A stretch of DNA of 64,000 nucleotides from Saccoglossus kowalevskii (Eukaryota > Hemichordata > Enteropneusta > Harrimaniidae), in assembly GCF_000003605.2 (NCBI RefSeq), contig NW_003113963.1, positions 354,165 through 418,164 of the forward strand. The letters are read 5' to 3'. Positions 1 through 11,585 of the stretch are shown here, piece by piece; position 1 is the first letter of the stretch, and the number at the start of each line of letters is the position of its first letter. The notes below the pieces were generated by a model. It ran no database searches. It was not told where the DNA came from and saw only the letters and a list, made by a program, of their open reading frames with translations. The translations under genes and the position numbers were made by a program.

Positions 1-179
1 CAACGTCACGTTGAAACATGATAGTATTTTTATTACAACGGTTTGGTAACAAGTCATGTGGTCGGTGATGTGCGCCCTCATCTGTTGGTGTTGCGAACTC
101 ACAATGTTATCCTTTGCAAAGAGGGATTTGCCGACGGTTACAATTTTACAGCTATGAGTACCATTCTAAAAAAACATTT

Positions 180-182
<3 letters not shown>

Positions 183-213
<31 letters not shown>
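183..213. repeat. (AT)n microsatellite
   Basis: About 15 AT copies. Confidence 0.95.
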
Positions 214-216
<3 letters not shown>

Positions 217-1352
217 GGGAAAAAACTAGTTATCGTTGCTTTGCTTGAAAGCAAGTAACGACGTGGAGCTAGTTTGAAAAACAACACGTGTTAATAATGT
301 CAAAGGCTTCTTCAAAGTCAACAAAGACGTAATAGTACCTCTATCCTTTCTCGTCAAATTATTTCAAACGTGGGCAAAACGAAAATGTTGTCTACCGAAC
401 TTTTATTCTGTATTCAGCCTGTTCTTCTCTCATTGATGTCGCAGTTTCCTCCCAGAATAAAAGTAGGTAACAACGTGACCTCCATGTTGTATTGGCTTCC
501 TTTGTGTTTTTTTTGTGCGTGTGTGTGTGCACGCCCTCACACCATGGAGACGGGAAAATTCCAGTGTTGAAGATCGAATTGAATAGCTTGCATAGTAATT
601 ATGTAATTTTGAGGCACTTGCCCTAATATTTTTTTTTTAAATTCATTTTTAACTTAGTTTCATAGAACACAGTATTTAATAAAAATTTAATTTTTGACAC
701 TTCTTAAAACCCCAGATTTTTAAGTAATTCGGGTCAACAAGAAAAGCACCGCATTATTCACAATTAACGATTGTTTCAGCATAAGCCACCAGCCTACAAT
801 TTGACATATAGCATGATATCTCTGCCCTAGAAACCTAAGGTAAAAGCGTTATGATACTGACAAAATGGCCACTATCCACTAAAATACAATTATCATTTTC
901 TCGCAAATTAGACTGATAACCCCCAATTTTTTTAAAGTCAATATCTTTATGTTGTCCTGGAGTTCAATTCATTACATTTTACATTAATTACCTTAATATT
1001 TTTTATTTGTGAGAAGGTTTCTACATTAAGGCAGTTTGAGCCGAATTCAAATTTTGCACTACTGAACATGTCACTGCAAATATATGCAATGCATTATGGG
1101 AGAGAACTTCCATTATATGTACTGGAAAAAATTTATCGTCTTGGAAACTCACTAAATTACTAGTATATGTTAATTTTCAAAAATGTTTTCACAATATTAG
1201 GTTTCATATCAATGATAATATATGACTTTTTCGTTCCATATCACCTAGCAAAATTGTGAGATACAAAAAAATATTCTCACTATAGAAACCAGTATAAAAA
1301 TGTCAAGTTTGACGAAAAAATTCCGAGCATACTACACTATTTCCTCAGGCTG

Positions 1353-1416
<64 letters not shown>

Positions 1417-2937
1417 CCAGCAACACGGTCGTTATCGGCGCTCGTAGTTTTGCACACTATGAACAAGGTGTTTCCGCATAACTTAGACTTGGTATCACAA
1501 ATAATTCTAATTACTCTCATGTTTTCACTCTCCAACATGCCCTATGTAATGCATTGAAATTGCCAAAAGAAAAAAGAATTTGCTGTTCATCTGTTTCATT
1601 TTCAATTTGGATAAAAGTAATCGTTATTCGAGTACTGTGGCGAACCGGAAGACGAAATATAAATACCGCTAATAATCCAGTTTTATCGACTTCGTCGCAT
1701 TTTAAGTCTCCGGGAAGTCTCTTTGAAAACGAGTTGTACAGTTTTCCACTGAATTCCACTCCCAAAACAAATGTACTCATCCCTCCCCAAAAGTACCTAA
1801 CTTAGTCGCCGATGTTTCAGTCAAACACAGCAATTATGTGATATAACAAAGCAACTCATAGTCGGATCAATCAAAAAGCGTCTTGTTTTGGACATTTTTT
1901 GTTTGGACGAATCTCATTCGTCCTTGTATATATGCTCAGACGCACCTGGATCTTTGAGAATTCGTACGGTTTGTCTTTTATTTCATTTTTATTCAGAACT
2001 AAGACGCATCAGTATAAATTCAGGCCCCCTGGAAGTTAGTAAACACAATTGGGACACATAACCATCGCCCGGGCCGATGAAATTATTGACAAATTAACGT
2101 TCAGTACATATATCTCGCATTCAGACCAGCAAATATTTCCCATAAACGTCCTAATAACGCAATGATCTCAGAAGAACGACTTGAACAACAGCCACTTTCA
2201 AGAATAAAAATAATTAGCCTTGGATTGAAAAACAGATCCTTGAACTATATTTTTGTTTTCAGGATATATTTTAATAATAAACTGGCGACTATTCTGAGTA
2301 ATAGTTCATGTACTGTTCGGGCTTTCATTTTACTGCACAATGAAGGCAATAATAAAACAATTGTCTACACTATAGCGCAATCTGTAAGATCTATTTTACA
2401 CTCGGGCGATAATTATTTCCCGATGTTGTCAATTCTAGCCTATGCGGTAAACACATATTTATGCTGTTGTTGTGATTATCCTGATTTTCATGTCTAATTT
2501 TTTGTAATTAAGTAATTTTATTTTCGTTATTAGAATTAGAAAGTACTCTAGTTATCTCACAAAACGCTTAAACTTAATTTCCGGAACAATGCTAAGAATA
2601 ATGTAGCTCATTGAGTCGTAAAATTAAATATTGCTTTGTTTGTTTCCGTGGTAACGGGGATATTAACCCCTGGGTATCCAGGTGCTTGTACTAGTTTCTT
2701 CAGCGCGACCCATCAGCAGTCAATACTACATGCGTTAAGGTAAAGGACGCGTGGGTAATTGCAACATGGCGTCGAAAGAGCGCAGATCCCATTCACGTTC
2801 CGTCGACTAACGTTTCAACCATTTGTATGCCTCGCCTGTCGTTTCACAAGTTTCGTTTTCTATTCATATACTTTTCAGCCAATGAAATCGAAATCCATTT
2901 ATACCAGAGGTCGTAGTGAACTTTGTTCATCTGGGAC
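214..2937. other. No gene recognised
   Basis: AT-rich sequence containing only the 1357 microsatellite and short chance open frames, the longest 111 codons at 2162-2497, with no domain I recognise. Confidence 0.6.
1357..1413. repeat. (AT)n microsatellite
   Basis: 57-bp dinucleotide run; the apparent Tyr-Ile open frames across it are spurious. Confidence 0.97.
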
Positions 2938-3102
2938 TTAAAGCGGGGGAGTTGTCACTTACGCATGCGTTAGATGGTCATAGCGTGTCATTGTTTACAA
3001 ACAAGCGTTTTCCCATTAGCCTTTGCGTTTTTAGCGTGTGTTGTTATCGTCGGTTGGGACTCAATTCCCGTGCGTGCGCAGGTGACGACCCTCTCGCTTT
3101 AA
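2938..3102 (+). mobile_element. MITE family A copy 1 (TTAA-flanked)
   Basis: 165 bp starting TTAAAGCGGGGGAG and ending CTCGCTTTAA. Inverted ends of about 30 bp contain the GTGACGAC/GCGCA core. TTAA at both borders suggests piggyBac-type target duplication. No coding capacity. Confidence 0.85.
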
Positions 3103-4231
3103 ACATGATTCATGCTAATCATCGTCGTGGCGACGTTTTAAAGTCGGAATTGTAACTTGTCGTCGTGGACGTGATAAATAATGTCTCGCTAATTATTTTA
3201 ATTTTGATTTCCGATGATATTATATCAGAGGTACATTACTTGGGGTTTGCAACTCGCATAGTACTGTATGGTGATATCATGTCAAGATCCCATTCAAGTC
3301 TCTTCTCGTAGATAGCGAGACTGAGGCTACGACCTTCTGACATGACGCATATCAATGTTTAAGGTTTGTAATGAAAAAAATAAACTTTTCTTGTCACTAT
3401 CATAGTGAAAAATGTAATACATCGAAAATGTACAGAAAATATATTTCTCGTAATCCGTCATATCGTGGGCAGCTATATATATATTGTATTCAAGAAAATG
3501 ATAAACAACACTGCGTTCCTACAATTCTTTAGTACATTTGTTTATACATACGGCATGTTTCATTTGGTGCGTTTGTTTTAATCGGCGAATTTATTTCAAA
3601 TGGTTGGAACCATCACATAATACAAAATGTGAAATTAAAAGATATATCCTCGGGGCGGACATCCGGGCATTTTCACCGCCTGGCAACCTGCGGCGGTGAA
3701 AACAAAGGCCCAAAACTCGCAGAAAACGGTACTTTGGGATGATTGTTGAGACTCCTCTGAACAGTGTAACAAGATTAGCCCTACGTGTGTAACATATATA
3801 CATTTGGCTGTTCGGAATTACTTCAAAGTTGAGTTTGTGTTGTTTTCTCGAATTTTCACCGGCTCGACCGGCGTTCCACAGCAGCGCGCACAGAGCCCAT
3901 AGAAATGCATGTACAGTCGTGCGCGTCTTAGCAAAGTAACTCCGCCCCAAGGATGCATAAAAGCCAGCGCACATTGATTGACGAAATATGAAAGATTTGA
4001 AAACTTACAGTGACGTCACAAATTATATTGTGTCACTTGAGGTTTAGATCCAAGCATGGCAAAACATGTTTTTTTTTTGTTGGACAGATTCTGAATTGTC
4101 GAGTAATCCTCCCGATTCTACATTGCCCATAAAAGTGGATAATCATCCTCTATGACAGTAAATATATTGTGTTTTCAACGTAGTCTGGCCAGTAAAATTT
4201 AAATTTAGATACAAGTACGGATTTCAATTTT

Positions 4232-4790
4232 AGCTCAGCTGTCCACTTTGTCCGTCGGCGTCCGTCGTCGTCGTCGTCGTCCGTCGTCTTCCGTGTCAAC
4301 ATTTTTACTTTTTCGATATTTTCGAAAACTACAAGCCTGATTGCTTTGATGCTTGGTGTATATATGTACCTTGGGTAGACCTCTCTCAGATTTGTTCATT
4401 TCATGATCATATCTTTAATTCTTTAATTTTGGTGAATATTTTTGTAATTTTGTTGTAAAATGTGATATTTTCGACTTCTTCTTTAAAAACCGCAAGTCCG
4501 ATTGCCTTGATGTTACATATATAGGTACTACATGTGGACCTCTCTCAGATTTGTTCATTTTGTGATGATATCTTTAATCATCTAATTTTGATGAATATTT
4601 TTGTCATTTTTGGGGGAAAATTGATATTTTCGAATTCTTGTTGTCCGATTGCTTTGATCGTGGAGGTATAAACATGCTTTGATACTATACATATTGTTCA
4701 TTTTCTAATGATATCTTTAGTTTTTTAATTGAAATGTGCATTGCTACCAGCGGAGCTATCTCAGCCGACAGGCTGCTTGTTCTTAACTAC
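4232..4790. repeat. Three-unit ~165-bp repeat with (TCG)n head
   Basis: Starts with TCCGTCGTCGTCG-rich sequence, then three diverged units sharing GATATTTTCGA, CCGATTGCTTTGAT and CAGATTTGTTCATTT...GATATCTTTAAT in the same order. Similar dispersed noncoding repeats are known from invertebrate genomes; exact family not named. Confidence 0.75.
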
Positions 4791-4960
4791 GCTGTTTGTC
4801 TGAAATGTGTTATCCACTTCCGGTGTTCATGACAACCTCGTTTCTAAAAAGCTTGCTTTGTGTATTGTCTAAATTCCCCATCACACTCCAGTAATTACAA
4901 AATTCCTTTAGTTTCCCTTGTAATGCAATAAGCATATTCTAGCAATAACATGACATGTAG

Positions 4961-5040
4961 GCGTGAGTGGCGCCCTCGCTGGCCGAACAGCATCAGACCC
5001 CACTTGGAGTTCGGGACACCGCGGAGGGCGCAACTCACGC
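4961..5040. repeat. 80-bp GC-rich hairpin
   Basis: Left arm GCGTGAGTGGCGCCCTCGC pairs with right arm GCGGAGGGCGCAACTCACGC, extending inward through CCGAAC/GTTCGG with small bulges. Loop of about 20 bases. It stands out in AT-rich surroundings and could be a tiny foldback element or a structured RNA. Confidence 0.75.
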
Positions 5041-5584
5041 GATCTTGTCAGGCTACATTGGCAACATCATCAGTATACATAGGAGTACTAATATCAAAAC
5101 ATCCAAATCCATGTATATACTAGTGCCATTACCAATTGTGGTTTTTAAACTGCGTTCAATAATTTTCAAATTACAGGTAATGTTTATCATCATATCTACT
5201 TTTACTGTAGATGGGTTATTTTTAACATTTCCTACTAATTACATAACTATAATTATTATTGTACCACAATTCTCACTCCAATCATGATTGATATGATTAT
5301 AAAATCCATGAATGTCCGAGCAAGTATTTGGGTTGCTTTATCGGCAGCTATGATTGTCGAGTGTATTTAATTTCTGTTTGCTCATTAGCACCATTCAAAA
5401 GCCTCTGTTGGTACCTCCTAGGCAACTCGTCATTGACACAAAACCAAAATAGTAGCAGATACCAAAAATAGTGGCTTAAAATCCGCTGCATAAAACACAT
5501 GACTGAATTGGGTCGTATATTGAAACGGGAAATATTCGGAATGTAACCCAAACCAACTTACTTAATTCAAACGCGAGAACCACA

Positions 5585-5848
5585 TTAAAGCGCGGTAGTC
5601 GTCGCGCTGCGCATGTTCGACATTTGTGTTGATAAACATTGATTTTCCCACAATCCAATGCGCTCTTCAAATGGAAATCACAAGTATGATTACCGCCGGT
5701 GACTCCTTCGATACCTTCCAATCACATGAAAATTACCTAATTAATGCTTGGAAACATTTCGTACAGTTCGTACTCGTTGATCTGCGCAACAGTCAAAGTC
5801 GCCACATGTTTATATGAGACCCATATATCTCGCACATGCGCAGTTATT
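5585..5848 (+). mobile_element. MITE family B copy 1
   Basis: Begins TTAAAGCGCGGTAGTCGTCG and shares ACAATCCAATGCGCTCTTC, the CGATACCTTCCAA segment and CCATATATCTCGC with other family B copies. The right terminal repeat is worn. Confidence 0.72.
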
Positions 5849-5975
5849 TTAATTTTTTGATTATCCTTTTTACTTTTTTTTTTTTTATTTCACTTGACTT
5901 TGTTCATCTTCTATAGAAAGAATGTCAATAAAGTTATCTTATCTTATCGTATCTTATCTTATCAACGCATGTTAT

Positions 5976-7733
5976 GAATAATATCTGCTCTGAACAATAT
6001 TTGTTCTGGAAAATATCTGTTCTGAACAATATCTCTTCTGAACAATATCTGCTCTGGACAACATCTGTTCTGGACATTAGCTGCTCTGAACAATATCTAC
6101 TCTGAACAATATCTGCTCTGCACAAAATCTGCTCTGGACAATATCTGCTCTGGACAATATCTGCTCAGGACAATATCTGCTTTGGACAATATCTGTTCTG
6201 GACATTAGCTGATCTGCACAATATCTGTTCTGGACAATATCTCCTCTGAACAATATCTGCTCTGGACAATATCTGCTCTGGACAATATCTGTTCTGGACA
6301 TTAGCTGCTCTGAACAATGTCTACTCTGAACAATATCTGCTCTGCACAAAATCTGCTCTGGACAATATCTGCTCTGGACAATATCTGTTCTGGACATTAG
6401 CTGCTCTGAACAATATCTGCTCTGCACAATATCTGTTCTGGACAATATTTCCTCTGAACAATATCTGCTCTGGACAATATCTGCTCTGGACAATATCTAG
6501 TTCTGGACATTAGCTGCTCTGAACAATATATACTCTGAACAATATCTGCTCTGCACAGTATCTGCTCTGCACAATATCTGCTCTGGACAATATCTGTTCT
6601 GTACCTTAGCTGCTCTGAACAATATCTACTCTGAACAATATCTGCTCTGCACAATATCTACTCTGGACAATATTTGCTCTGGACAATATCTGTTCTGGAC
6701 AACATCTGCTCAGCACAATTTCTGCTCTGAACAATAAATGCTCTGGTCAATATCTGCTCTGAACAATATCTGTTCTGAACAATATCTGCTCTGAATAATA
6801 TCTGCTCTGGACATTAACTGTTCTGAACAATATCTGTTCTGGACATTAACTGCTCTGAACAATATCTGCTCTGGACATTAACTGCTCTGAACAATATCAT
6901 TCTGTTCTGAACAATATCTGCTCTGAATAATATCTGCTCTGAACAATATCTGCTCTGGACATTAACTGCTCTGAACAATATCAGCTCTGAATAATATCTG
7001 CTCTGGACATTAACTGCTCTGAACAATATCTGCTCTGAATAATATCTGCTCTGGACATTAACTGCTCTGAACAATATCTGCTCTGAATAATATCTGCTCT
7101 GGACATTAACTGCTCTGAACAATATCTGCTCTGAATAATATCTGCTCTGTACATTAACTGCTCTGAACAATATCAGCTCTGAACAATATCTGCTCTGAAT
7201 AATATCTGCTCTGTACATTAACTGCTCTGAATAATATCTGCTCTAAACAATATCTGCTCTGAACAATATCTGTTCTTGACATTAGCTGTTCTGAACAATA
7301 TCAGCTCTGAACAATATCTGCTCCGAACAATATCTGCTCTGATCAATATCTGCTCTGAACAATATCTGTTCTTGACATTAGCTGTTCTAAACAATATCTG
7401 CTCATAGCAATATATGCTCTGATCAATATCTGTCCTGTACCTTAGCTGCTCTAAACAATATCTGCTCTTGACATTAGCTGTTCTGAACAACATCTGCTCT
7501 GAACAACATCTGTTCTGGACAATATCTGCTCTGAACAATATCTACGCTGGACAATATCTGCTCTGGACAATATTTACGCTGGACAATATCTGCTCTGGAC
7601 AATGTCAGCTCTGGACAATATCTGCTCTGAATAGTATCTGCTCTGAACAATACCCGCTCTGAACAATACTCGCTCTGGACAATATCTCTTCTGAAAGATA
7701 TCAGCTCTGGACAATGTCTGCTCTGAATTATAT
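5976..7733. repeat. 16-bp minisatellite, about 110 units
   Basis: Tandem units of CTGYTCTGRACAATAT with a variant ending CATTAG/CATTAA spaced in multiples of 16. In about 6960-7220 a 48-bp higher-order unit (three 16-mers) repeats. Because 16 is not divisible by 3, every frame gives a 16-residue periodic peptide, which explains the long spurious open frames on both strands. A short (TATCT)n run at about 5934-5962 flanks it. Confidence 0.95.
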
Positions 7734-8401
7734 ATTTTTCAAACGTCTCATGGATTCCGCTGTTCCATACTCCTGAATAGATCAGTGGAATTTTGTTCAG
7801 AATTAGTATAATCCTTGTCATCTAGTATATTTTTCAACTGAGATGAGAAATCTTGTTTTCCTGATGAAAAATCACTAGCACAATAGAACAGGGAACTACT
7901 TAATATAATGCAGTCCACTACGCTAAATCCGTTATCACTAAAACATGTAACATTTACCTCCGCACACATGGAGAACGCCCATTTAATATATGATTTTTAA
8001 CACATTTCAATTATTCATTTGTTTACATGCAGTCATGCGATGTTCTACTCTGATTGGAATGTTCAAGTTCATCCTCTGGCTGATATCTAGTGTTCATGTT
8101 GTTTCTTTCAGTCATTGCCACTATTTGTTAGTAATCAATTTATTGATTAATTGATTAATAATCAAATATATAATCCGCTACTAACCTTTGACTAAAGGGG
8201 TACCAAGTGTGACGTTGTGGCGCACTGAGTGCCGGGACCCCACAGATAATATCAGGTTTTCAAAGTTTCTCAAGAACATCGCATAAGTACTAGTGACAGT
8301 TAGTGCCACCTGAGCAGCGTTTGCAGCGTTTGCCTTACCGAACTATGGCAGTGTATGCTCCAGAACTGTATGAATCATTCGCGAACAATAATTTACCGAA
8401 G

Positions 8402-8530
8402 TTAAAGCCGGAGGGTCGTCACATGCGCACGCGCGGGAATTGAGTCCCAAGCGACGATATCGACACAAAGGTTATAGGTAGACGCTATGGCCATCTGTAG
8501 CATGCGCAGGTGACGACTCGCCCGCTTTAA
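8402..8530 (-). mobile_element. MITE family A copy 2, internally deleted
   Basis: Opposite orientation to copy 1; both ends kept but about 35 bp of the centre is missing. Confidence 0.82.
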
Positions 8531-8848
8531 TTTATTGAGGGGTAAATCATTTTGAAGAGAATCGGACCTGTGCAGTATACACACTCTATTTGGGCATAAT
8601 AACGCTTGCATAGCTGAATCTTTTTATATTTTTTTTCTCTAGAAGTGATAACTTAATCCAATGTTCAGAAAACAGAAGGCTCGTTAGTTTATAAAACTTT
8701 TTATCATTCTTACTTGGGATAAATATCGAGCAAATACAATCAGTATCGTCACAACAATGTGTCAAAATTGTGTTGTTAAAATATGGTAAACACAATCATG
8801 TGTAGATATAAGATCTTTTTTCGAAAAATCTGATGTACATACTCTAAG

Positions 8849-9123
8849 GTTATTACGAGGATACCTCAAAGTATGCACGAAGATAGTACAGCGGGAGTAT
8901 CGACCGACGCGACGGTGTACTGCTGTATCCAGAATCAGCGAACTTCTTTCGGTGGAGTCCGGTCAAACCCTGGTGGCAGCCATGTTTGCTTTTATTATTA
9001 GAGGACGCTTACGCGCGTAATCATTCTATATCTGGAATTCGCATTTCCTAATATGGTAGGATGAAAATACCGCAAAGTTACGGCATGCTGTAACCTATGG
9101 CGTTAAGGTGACAGATGTATAAT
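8849..9123 (+). mobile_element. Family C foldback head plus 194-bp body
   Basis: 8849-8929 matches one arm and the centre of the 40.6-kb foldback. 8930-9123 matches 35962-36164 (TCCGGTCAAA, TTTTATTATTAGAGGAC, GGTAGGATGAAAATACC). Confidence 0.8.
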
Positions 9124-9416
9124 ACATTTGTATGTATTTGAAATTAACGTTTTAATCCGGATTCTTTGTGTAAATACATGTCCTAATTGTTTTTGAATCT
9201 TCTCAAAATGTTTTCCTCTATTTCGCATTGGTCACAAATGTTAACGACTGTGTCAAAATTAATAAACAAACAGTTTTGATAATTGCCATAAAATAGTGTA
9301 TGTAGGTCAAATACTTGCAAAGAAGCTTAATATGAGACTACTCTGGTTTTCACACGTGATCAATTGCATACCATTCAACGAGATTATTACTAGTATTTGC
9401 ATCAGCGTATGGCGTT

Positions 9417-9492
9417 GAAGGGCGGTGGTCGTCGCGCCGCGCATGCGCGAGATATGGGTATCAACAAAAATGGCGACTTTGACCGTTTAGCA
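9417..9492. mobile_element. MITE family B fragment
   Basis: GAAGGGCGGTGGTCGTCGCG followed by a CGCGCATGCGCGAGATAT end; no second terminus. Another end fragment, GCGACGACCACCGCACTTTAA type, lies at about 13532-13572. Confidence 0.6.
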
Positions 9493-11472
9493 TACCAACG
9501 AGTACACACACAATGAATTAATATGGTAGCCTCAGCTTGGAGTATGAAAGTAAATTGTAAAGTTCATTCCATTAAAGTGTGAATTAAAAAAGTAGTTAAG
9601 TGACTTTAATATATTTATGTAAAAGAAAAAACTCTTTCATCGTACGCGTGCCCTCTGAGCTTTTCACTAGTCTAAGTGCTTAATTGAGGCTTTCTTCATT
9701 AAGTACTATATAATGGGATATAAGTGTCATTGACGTACGATTGTAAAACTATTACTTTTATTTTAACAAGAGAAAATGTCAATTGTAGTAGGGAAACAAA
9801 TGTGACGCCAAGATGACGGATGATGCCGGTGCACGACGTGACGTGAAATGTTTTGTGGGTGGTCATGACGCACATGTACCGCGCAATCAACTCCGAGTGT
9901 AAATTTTAAAAAGTGATATTAAAAAAAGCGATTAACAACCGATATTACTATGTGGAATGGCTTCAATCTAATACAAACTTGAGATACAAGTTGAGGAACG
10001 GGTTTTTCGTATTTCTACAAATCAGAGAAAACTAATTTTTGCGTTAGGCCCGCCGCTAACCCATATTCGACCACAATTGGTGTATTTTCGTGGGAAAAAA
10101 TTCCTCGCATACGATCACCTCATTACAGAAAGAACACAATCTCATCGTTCAATTTCATGTACGCCAGCTAAACGGTGCAAGCGGATCAACCAATTTTATA
10201 ACACTCTTATTAGATTCACAAAAGAAATTCTCATTGAATCGAAAAATCGTGAAAAGATGATAATAAGTTCCAATTCTCGCAGAAAAAAGAATGAACGAGA
10301 ATTTACGGTAGTGGAGATTTAAAACGTATATGCGTAGCACAAATGTGAGCCAATGTTCGTTTCTCAATTTACGACGTACACGTCTATGTTTGACTGAATG
10401 TAACTATTAAACCCACGTCAACCCCAACTCAATGACATCGTAGATTTGCCTAGTAGTATTTTCACACTGACTATCACACGCATGTATTTGCTGCTAGTAA
10501 ATGATTGACATTTCTCACAATAAACACCAACTACTATATGTAGGGCACCATATTCATGCTTAGGCCAGCGATTTTAATCGGTGTACAGCTACCGTGGATG
10601 GGAGAACTGGGTATTTGAGGGCCAATCGAGTCCCGCATTTTTGGGAATACGTTTCAGTCTGATTGTCATTGTGAACAGGATGCTGGTCTTTTTGTTAATA
10701 TGCTCTGTGGACAGCAACAACGCATGGAATCCACAGTAGCACGCCTCACAGTCGTGTTAAATTAAACTGATACGTCTTAGAATTTGCATGACACATAAGG
10801 CAATTACTGGAGTAATGAAGTATGGGTTAACGTACAGAAAAAAATTATCTCGCTCTATCTGCATTGATGGTCAATTTATCAACGAATCAATTTACCACTT
10901 GCTCTTAAAATCAATGAATTTGTTTTATATCAATACGCGGTAGTCTGACAAATTAAATGTAATCCGCCCACGTGAAACACGGTCGTTATTTATACACCCA
11001 AGGTCACCACACTCCACATTTAAGATGCATTATGAACTGTATTTTAATATCGACGTTTGATGAATCGTATGACTGAATCGTATATGTTACAGCATATGCG
11101 AATATAGTGTACATTCGATGAAAAATGCTATAACCTTGAAGCTGTACCAACGAATAATCGCGACTAAGTATTCATTACAGGTATGATGTCCGACGTGTGA
11201 ACATGAATTACTACTGACGTAAACCATTACTGTCCTGTATAAACACCGGACATTATTTGGCCCAGCGGATACTTTCGGTACTTTGGAGTCAAAAGAGACT
11301 TGTATATATCGATAAAGCTGTGCAGAAGTGATTCATTGTTTGACGTCATTTAAAAAACAAAACAAGCTCATTGATATATCAGTTCTAATAAATGTGAATA
11401 AATGAAAACAAATATGAACATTATATAGTGGCAGTCGGTTCTAATAATTTTTACAATCTGACTTTTTTAATC

Positions 11473-11585
11473 TTAAAGCGGGAGGATCGTCACCTGCGCA
11501 CGCGCGGTAATTGATTCATAAGCCACGATACCAACGCACTCTAAAACACAAAGGTTCATTGGTAGACGCTTGCTTGTTGTCCATG
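11473..11585 (-). mobile_element. MITE family A copy 3, truncated
   Basis: Has the TTAAAGCGGGAGGATCGTCA end and centre but lacks the other terminal repeat. Confidence 0.75.

Noticed and set aside
3591-3974. 127-codon minus-strand frame near a perfect CRE (TGACGTCA at 4012-4019)
   Set aside because: No recognisable domain, and the frame overlaps a local hairpin; likely chance in a slightly GC-richer patch.
5934-7821. Long repetitive open frames (RADIVQSRYCSEQILF-type peptides) on both strands
   Set aside because: They arise because the 16-bp repeat has few stops in any frame; no start context, splice logic or domain.
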